Assembly (NCBI GenBank): GCA_937902455.1
Contig: CALELI010000134.1
Span: forward strand, 1-27,301
DNA: 27,301 bases
Direction of reading: 5' to 3'
From: an uncultured Prevotellaceae bacterium
GTDB lineage: Bacteria > Bacteroidota > Bacteroidia > Bacteroidales > Bacteroidaceae
The translations under genes and the position numbers were made by a program. Below the pieces are notes generated by a model, which was not told where the DNA came from, did not search any database, and saw nothing but the letters and a program-made list of their open reading frames with translations. This document shows positions 24,691-27,301 of this stretch, in pieces (the first letter of the stretch is position 1; each line of letters opens with the position of its first letter).

Positions 24691-24731
24691 TCCTAAATAC
24701 TACAGCGAAGCGTGCTATAGGCTTTCATTAT

Positions 24732-25232
24732 TCATTTTTCACTCTTATAAACTCCACCTTCTTCGGATTGTAGAGATACAGAAGTCTGACCATAACACTT
24801 ATAGAATGCAAAGTCCCCGATACTCCCGACACTTTCAGGGATTTTTATAGAAGTTAATTCAGAACAACCTTGGAAAGCACTTTCACCAATATTTTTTACT
24901 CCTTCATTAATATTTAAACTTACCAAGGAGGAACAGCCTGCGAATGCTTGATACCCAATACTCATGACAGTGCCTGGAATATCTACAGATTCTAATGATT
25001 TGCAATCAGTGAATGCATTATCGCCTATACTCGTAACCTTATATGTCGTTTCATTATATATGACTTCTGAAGGTATACCCAAAAAGTCTTTATTATCACT
25101 CTTCGTGACAGTAGCCGTATTGTCAGTATCGTCAAGGATATAACAGATGCCATCTTCTTCAATATTTATTTCCTCGGCAAAAGACATTGTGCAGCACATA
25201 ACTGCCAGGCATGTAATCAATATTTTCTTCAT
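24732..25232 (-). CDS. Short BspA-type leucine-rich repeat secreted protein
   Basis: A Sec signal peptide (residues 1-19, ending SFA) is followed by a beta-rich head and four 23-residue LRR units starting at residues 66, 89, 112 and 135. The pattern of each is IG-x2-AF-x2-C-x2-L-x-S-x2-I with Pro or Asn, the BspA-like LRR_5 family linked to surface adhesion and host contact in oral and gut Bacteroidota. The protein ends nine residues after the fourth unit, at GGVYKSEK, inside a dispersed AATGAA-type repeat that supplies the stop. Most BspA proteins are longer and carry a C-terminal sorting domain, so it may be truncated. The last unit (CYGQTSVSL) is irregular. It has its own promoter at 25274-25305. 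Confidence 0.8.
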   Translation of the reverse strand: MKKILITCLAVMCCTMSFAEEINIEEDGICYILDDTDNTATVTKSDNKDFLGIPSEVIYNETTYKVTSIGDNAFTDCKSLESVDIPGTVMSIGYQAFAGCSSLVSLNINEGVKNIGESAFQGCSELTSIKIPESVGSIGDFAFYKCYGQTSVSLQSEEGGVYKSEK

Positions 25233-25273
25233 TATTCCTGTTTTTTCAGATGATTCCTAATTCCGTTTCGGAT

Positions 25274-25305
25274 GCAAATATACAAAATTTCCAATGCACT
25301 GACAA
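25274..25305 (-). promoter_or_regulatory. Promoter of the leucine-rich repeat gene
   Basis: On the minus strand TTG (25305-25303), 20 bases, then TATATTTGC (25282-25274) matches the consensus. Transcription near 25268 gives a leader of about 36 bases before the ATG at 25232. Confidence 0.75.
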
Positions 25306-25340
25306 TTTTTTATCCCAGTTCGGAAAAAAATGATTACTTT

Positions 25341-25404
25341 CACGGGTCACCAGTAACCCCCGTGTCTGTGAACTTACCACTTTCGCGGGGTAAAGTGGGA
25401 AGTT
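25341..25404. repeat. Two adjacent hairpins upstream of the LRR gene
   Basis: CACGGG at 25341-25346 pairs with CCCGTG at 25359-25364. The arms AACTTACCACTTT at 25371-25383 and AAAGTGGGAAGTT at 25392-25404 pair over 13 positions with one mismatch and an 8-base loop. They lie upstream of the LRR promoter. Role unknown. Confidence 0.55.
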
Positions 25405-25786
25405 ATGTTTTGATGATTTACACCCCGATTTATGTTGGATTTAAGTAAGATTCAAGGAACGTAGTGACACCTTAATCTAAATCGTCCTTATCTTTTATGC
25501 GAAATTTATCATAAGATTTATGACAGGATTTAAATCTCACGAACACATCTTTCCTTAAATCTCGCAGAAATATTCTGGGAGCATTCTGAGAGAGGCGCTT
25601 CGCTTGAATCTTTCCATAAATTTAACGTAAATCTGAGAGTAAATTTTCATTTTTCATTGTTCATTTTTCATTCTTCCTTATCTTCCCACTTTTGGGGTCG
25701 AATCATTCGCGGGTAGAGGGTCTTAGCGGTGAGCCACATCATCCAGGCAAACATATTTCAGAAAAATTTTCAAAAAAGTGATAAAA

Positions 25787-25891
25787 ACTATACACACTAT
25801 ACACTACCTATTATAATTTTCTGTCAATTAAATATTTAAGTAGTGTATAGTTGGTCATAAAACTATACACTAACTATACACAACTATACAC
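25787..25891. repeat. Cluster of ACTATACAC repeats
   Basis: Direct copies of ACTATACAC start at 25787, 25796, 25862, 25873 and 25883. One inverted copy lies at 25844-25852, in a segment (AGTGTATAGTT at 25842-25852) that is the reverse complement of AACTATACACT. The spacing of 9 to 11 bases is about one helical turn. The layout resembles the GTTGAAGGT element at 22935-23060. Confidence 0.7.
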
Positions 25892-26017
25892 AGGCGTACA
25901 CCTTTCTAAAAGAAGTTTAGGTCTATAGGTGTGTATGCTCGTGTACTCAGAGTCGACTGCACGCGCATTCGTCTTTGAACTGTCTCGCACTCGCCCTTGA
26001 ACGCAGGTACACACGTC

Positions 26018-26170
26018 GACATAAGTTATCTTAACACGTCGATATAACTTATATTCAATCATGAAGATAACTTATCTTCAATCTTAAAGATAACTTATCT
26101 TCACGTGTTAAGATAACTTATCTTCACATTTTAAGATAACTTATCTTCACGTGTTAAGATAACTTATCTT
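26018..26170. repeat. Tandem palindrome array, 7 units, 23-base period
   Basis: Seven 15-base units start at 26018, 26041, 26064, 26087, 26110, 26133 and 26156, exactly 23 bases apart. The last five are identical (AAGATAACTTATCTT); the first has GAC at its start and G in the centre, and the second has three differences. Each is a 7-1-7 dyad. The 8-base linkers vary (AACACGTC, CAATCATG, CAATCTTA, CACGTGTT, CACATTTT, CACGTGTT). This is the same core family as the array at 208-287. Confidence 0.92.
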
Positions 26171-26258
26171 CACGAGTGCGCCTCCGTTGTACCCCGAGTG
26201 GTCCTCAGTACAATCCTGAGTAAATGTCAGTAAAATCTTGAGAAAACGTCAGTAATGC

Positions 26259-26290
26259 TTTGTAGTTTCGACTGAAATCACTATCTTTGT
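26259..26290 (+). promoter_or_regulatory. Promoter-like sequence without a convincing gene
   Basis: TTTG at 26259-26262, 19 bases, then TATCTTTGT at 26282-26290 fits the consensus almost exactly. It begins about 90 bases after the palindrome array. The only open frame downstream (60 codons from 26330) runs through a dispersed hairpin repeat and looks spurious, so the product may be a non-coding RNA. Confidence 0.55.
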
Positions 26291-26342
26291 ATTTGGAAAT
26301 CATTAGCAAATTATTAATTCAACTTTCGCATGTATTTTAAAA

Positions 26343-26518
26343 CATTAATGACCATTAATCTAAACATTAATCAGACATTAATATTATTATTTATGGCTGA
26401 TGGACCTCCGAGCTCTGCTCGTCTGAGTGGTCGAAGCACCCGAAGAATGTTTATACATATCATAGGAAAAATATTTATTATATGTTTGATTAATGTTCAA
26501 ATTAATGTTTGATTAATG
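26343..26518. repeat. Inverted-arm element with CATTAAT repeats
   Basis: CATTAAT starts at 26343, 26353, 26365 and 26376, and the inverted ATTAATG starts at 26489, 26501 and 26512. Spacing is 10-12 bases. Between the arms lies a hairpin repeat (26406-26426) that is the inverted copy of the unit at 21511 and 27223. Confidence 0.7.
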
Positions 26519-26547
26519 TTAAAAATCAAATATTTATGCATGTGCTA

Positions 26548-26562
26548 AAGTTAAGTTATCTT
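26548..26562. repeat. Solitary palindrome copy at the sigma factor stop
   Basis: AAGTTAAGTTATCTT differs from a perfect unit (AAGATAAGTTATCTT) at one base. It lies 378 bases past the seven-unit array and overlaps the sigma factor stop codon (26561-26563) by two bases. Confidence 0.65.
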
Positions 26563-27052
26563 ATTGCATTTTCATGAGTTGTTCCTTAATCCTTACTAAT
26601 TTCACCGACACGTTCTTCGCCGAGATTCCGATGATGGCACCGATGTCCTCGTAACTCTGGTTGTCGAGCCACAGAAGCACGATGGCCCTGTCGATAGGAC
26701 CCAGACGGTGGATGCGGTCATAAAGCTGGCGGATCTGCTTCGTGTCATTGTCGTTGTCCTCGAACAGGTTGATGTTCATGTCCAGCGCCACCTTCTTGCC
26801 GTCCTTCTTTTTCTTCCTGTCCATGGATATACACGTGTTCAGTGCCACCTTGTACACCCACGAACTCATGCTGCTCTCGCCACGGAACTTCTCGAAGCCC
26901 TTCCACAGATTGATGAGCACCTCCTGGAAGAGGTCATTCACCTCATCCTCGTCCTTCGAGAACATGTAGCACACCGTGTAGATGGTACTCTTCTGTTCCC
27001 TCACCATCTGTGCGAAAGCCGATTCGTTGTCTCTCCTGTTTGCCATTTTCAT
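26561..27052 (-). CDS. ECF-type RNA polymerase sigma factor
   Basis: This 163-residue protein has the two-domain layout of extracytoplasmic function sigma factors. Region 2 includes DEDEVNDLFQEVLINLWKGF and the RGESSMSSWVYKVALNTC stretch that contacts the -10 region and core enzyme. Region 4 includes LDNQSYEDIGAIIGISAKNVSVKLVRIKEQL, a helix-turn-helix for the -35 contact. A Lys-rich segment (RKKKKDGKK) links the two. The ATGs at 27052 and 27046 are both possible; the first lies inside an AATGAA-type repeat. No anti-sigma factor or cotranscribed gene is visible, since the downstream region holds only repeats. I could not identify its own promoter upstream in the window. Confidence 0.9.
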   Translation of the reverse strand: MKMANRRDNESAFAQMVREQKSTIYTVCYMFSKDEDEVNDLFQEVLINLWKGFEKFRGESSMSSWVYKVALNTCISMDRKKKKDGKKVALDMNINLFEDNDNDTKQIRQLYDRIHRLGPIDRAIVLLWLDNQSYEDIGAIIGISAKNVSVKLVRIKEQLMKMQ

Positions 27053-27071
27053 TATTCATTCTTCATTTTTT
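27047..27071. repeat. AATGAA-type repeat at the sigma factor start
   Basis: The minus strand reads AATGAAGAATGAATAATGAA here, with the sigma start codon in it. It is the same repeat type that precedes mntP and rnfD. Confidence 0.65.
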
Positions 27072-27301
27072 TAAACGTAAATTATCGTGAATTACCCGTA
27101 AATTTTATCGTGAATTATTACTTGTTTGCTGGTGCATCCGTTCAATCCGCTTAATCCGTGTTCAAATAATAATTTTCGAAAATTCGCGTTAAATTCTTCA
27201 CACATTGTCTGTCTCTTAAAGGAGTTCAGGCGAGCAGAGCTCGGAGCACGGTAATTCGCGTTAAAAAGAACAATGCCGTAGGCATAAAACATAGTCATTT
27301 G
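27053..27301. other. Non-coding region right of the sigma factor
   Basis: I see no gene. The stretch contains CGTAAATTA/CGTGAATTA-type repeats (27075-27120), two AATTCGCGTTAAA units near 27180 and 27252, a copy of the hairpin repeat (27223-27246), and a 5-3-5 hairpin ATGCC-GTA-GGCAT at 27273-27285. A minus-strand open frame from 27298 runs through these repeats and is judged spurious. Confidence 0.65.

Larger units (their letters stand above)
25233..26560. other. Long non-coding region with several repeat types
   Basis: No gene is recognised on either strand. Order: LRR-gene promoter, hairpins at 25341-25404, AAATTTA-type short repeats, an ACTATACAC repeat cluster (25787-25891), the palindrome array (26018-26170), a promoter with no clear gene (26259-26290), an element with CATTAAT arms (26343-26518), and a solitary palindrome that touches the sigma factor stop. 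Confidence 0.75.

Noticed and set aside
24780..24800. Alternative frame at the end of the LRR gene reading MVRLLYLYNPKKVEF
   Set aside because: The 23-residue LRR periodicity continues in the annotated frame through residue 157, so a separate gene here is not supported; kept only as a possible sign of a frameshift.
26018..26170. CRISPR array
   Set aside because: The repeats are 15 bases and the spacers only 8, with two linkers identical and no cas genes nearby. The dimensions do not fit CRISPR.
26330..26512. A 60-codon open frame after the 26259-26290 promoter
   Set aside because: It runs through CATTAAT arms and a dispersed hairpin repeat and has no coding character.
27092..27298. A 68-codon minus-strand frame at the right end
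   Set aside because: It is composed of dispersed repeats (hairpin and AATTCGCGTTAAA units); such frames are typical artefacts of this repeat class.

Overview
The window looks like a chromosomal segment from a Prevotella-type member of the Bacteroidales (phylum Bacteroidota). The evidence is the promoter grammar (TTTG, about 20 bases, then TAnnTTTGC) found several times upstream of genes, the lineage-typical families (DUF4199, the DUF6452-like/DUF6048-like pair, a BspA-type leucine-rich repeat protein, a bacterial serine palmitoyltransferase), the Rnf gene order B-C-D-G-E-A, and many dispersed hairpins and AATGAA-type repeats between genes. No rRNA, tRNA, CRISPR array, transposase or integrase gene was recognised.

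Layout. Bases 1-577 are non-coding and hold a GC-rich hairpin and a tandem array of palindromes. From 578 to 10120 the plus strand carries ruvC; a run of DUF4199, family 2 glycosyltransferase, lipoprotein, DUF6048-like protein, mntP and apbE; then htpG, a drug/metabolite-type permease and a duplicated ABC ATPase. A LolC/E-like permease (10104-11351, minus) converges on the ABC gene and diverges from an Rnf operon (11515-17098, plus) headed by a very short RseC-like protein. A minus-strand operon (17133-21324) encodes a lipid kinase, GlnRS and a TPR protein. It diverges from a serine palmitoyltransferase gene (21572-22762) through a promoter pair built as an inverted repeat. After about 960 bases of repeat-rich non-coding DNA come a PfkB-family sugar kinase (23720-24676, plus) and a short leucine-rich repeat protein (24732-25232, minus). 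About 1330 bases without a gene follow, then an ECF sigma factor (26561-27052, minus).

How the genes work together. Rnf couples ferredoxin:NAD+ electron transfer to ion pumping, and its D and G subunits need covalent FMN; an ApbE flavin transferase that could attach it is encoded 5.8 kb upstream. The lipid kinase and serine palmitoyltransferase share a divergent control region, which suggests coordination of phospholipid or sphingolipid metabolism.

The most unusual content is non-coding. Two arrays of short palindromes with exact 22-base and 23-base periods and 8-base variable linkers lie near the two ends of the window. A third array, of ACGCCAATAG-like boxes, has 22-base spacing and flips orientation in the middle. 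Two elements have arms made of tandem short repeats facing their own inverted copies (a third, ACTATACAC, cluster is mostly direct). Two promoter-like sequences have no gene downstream. These are direct sequence observations; any function proposed for them is inference.
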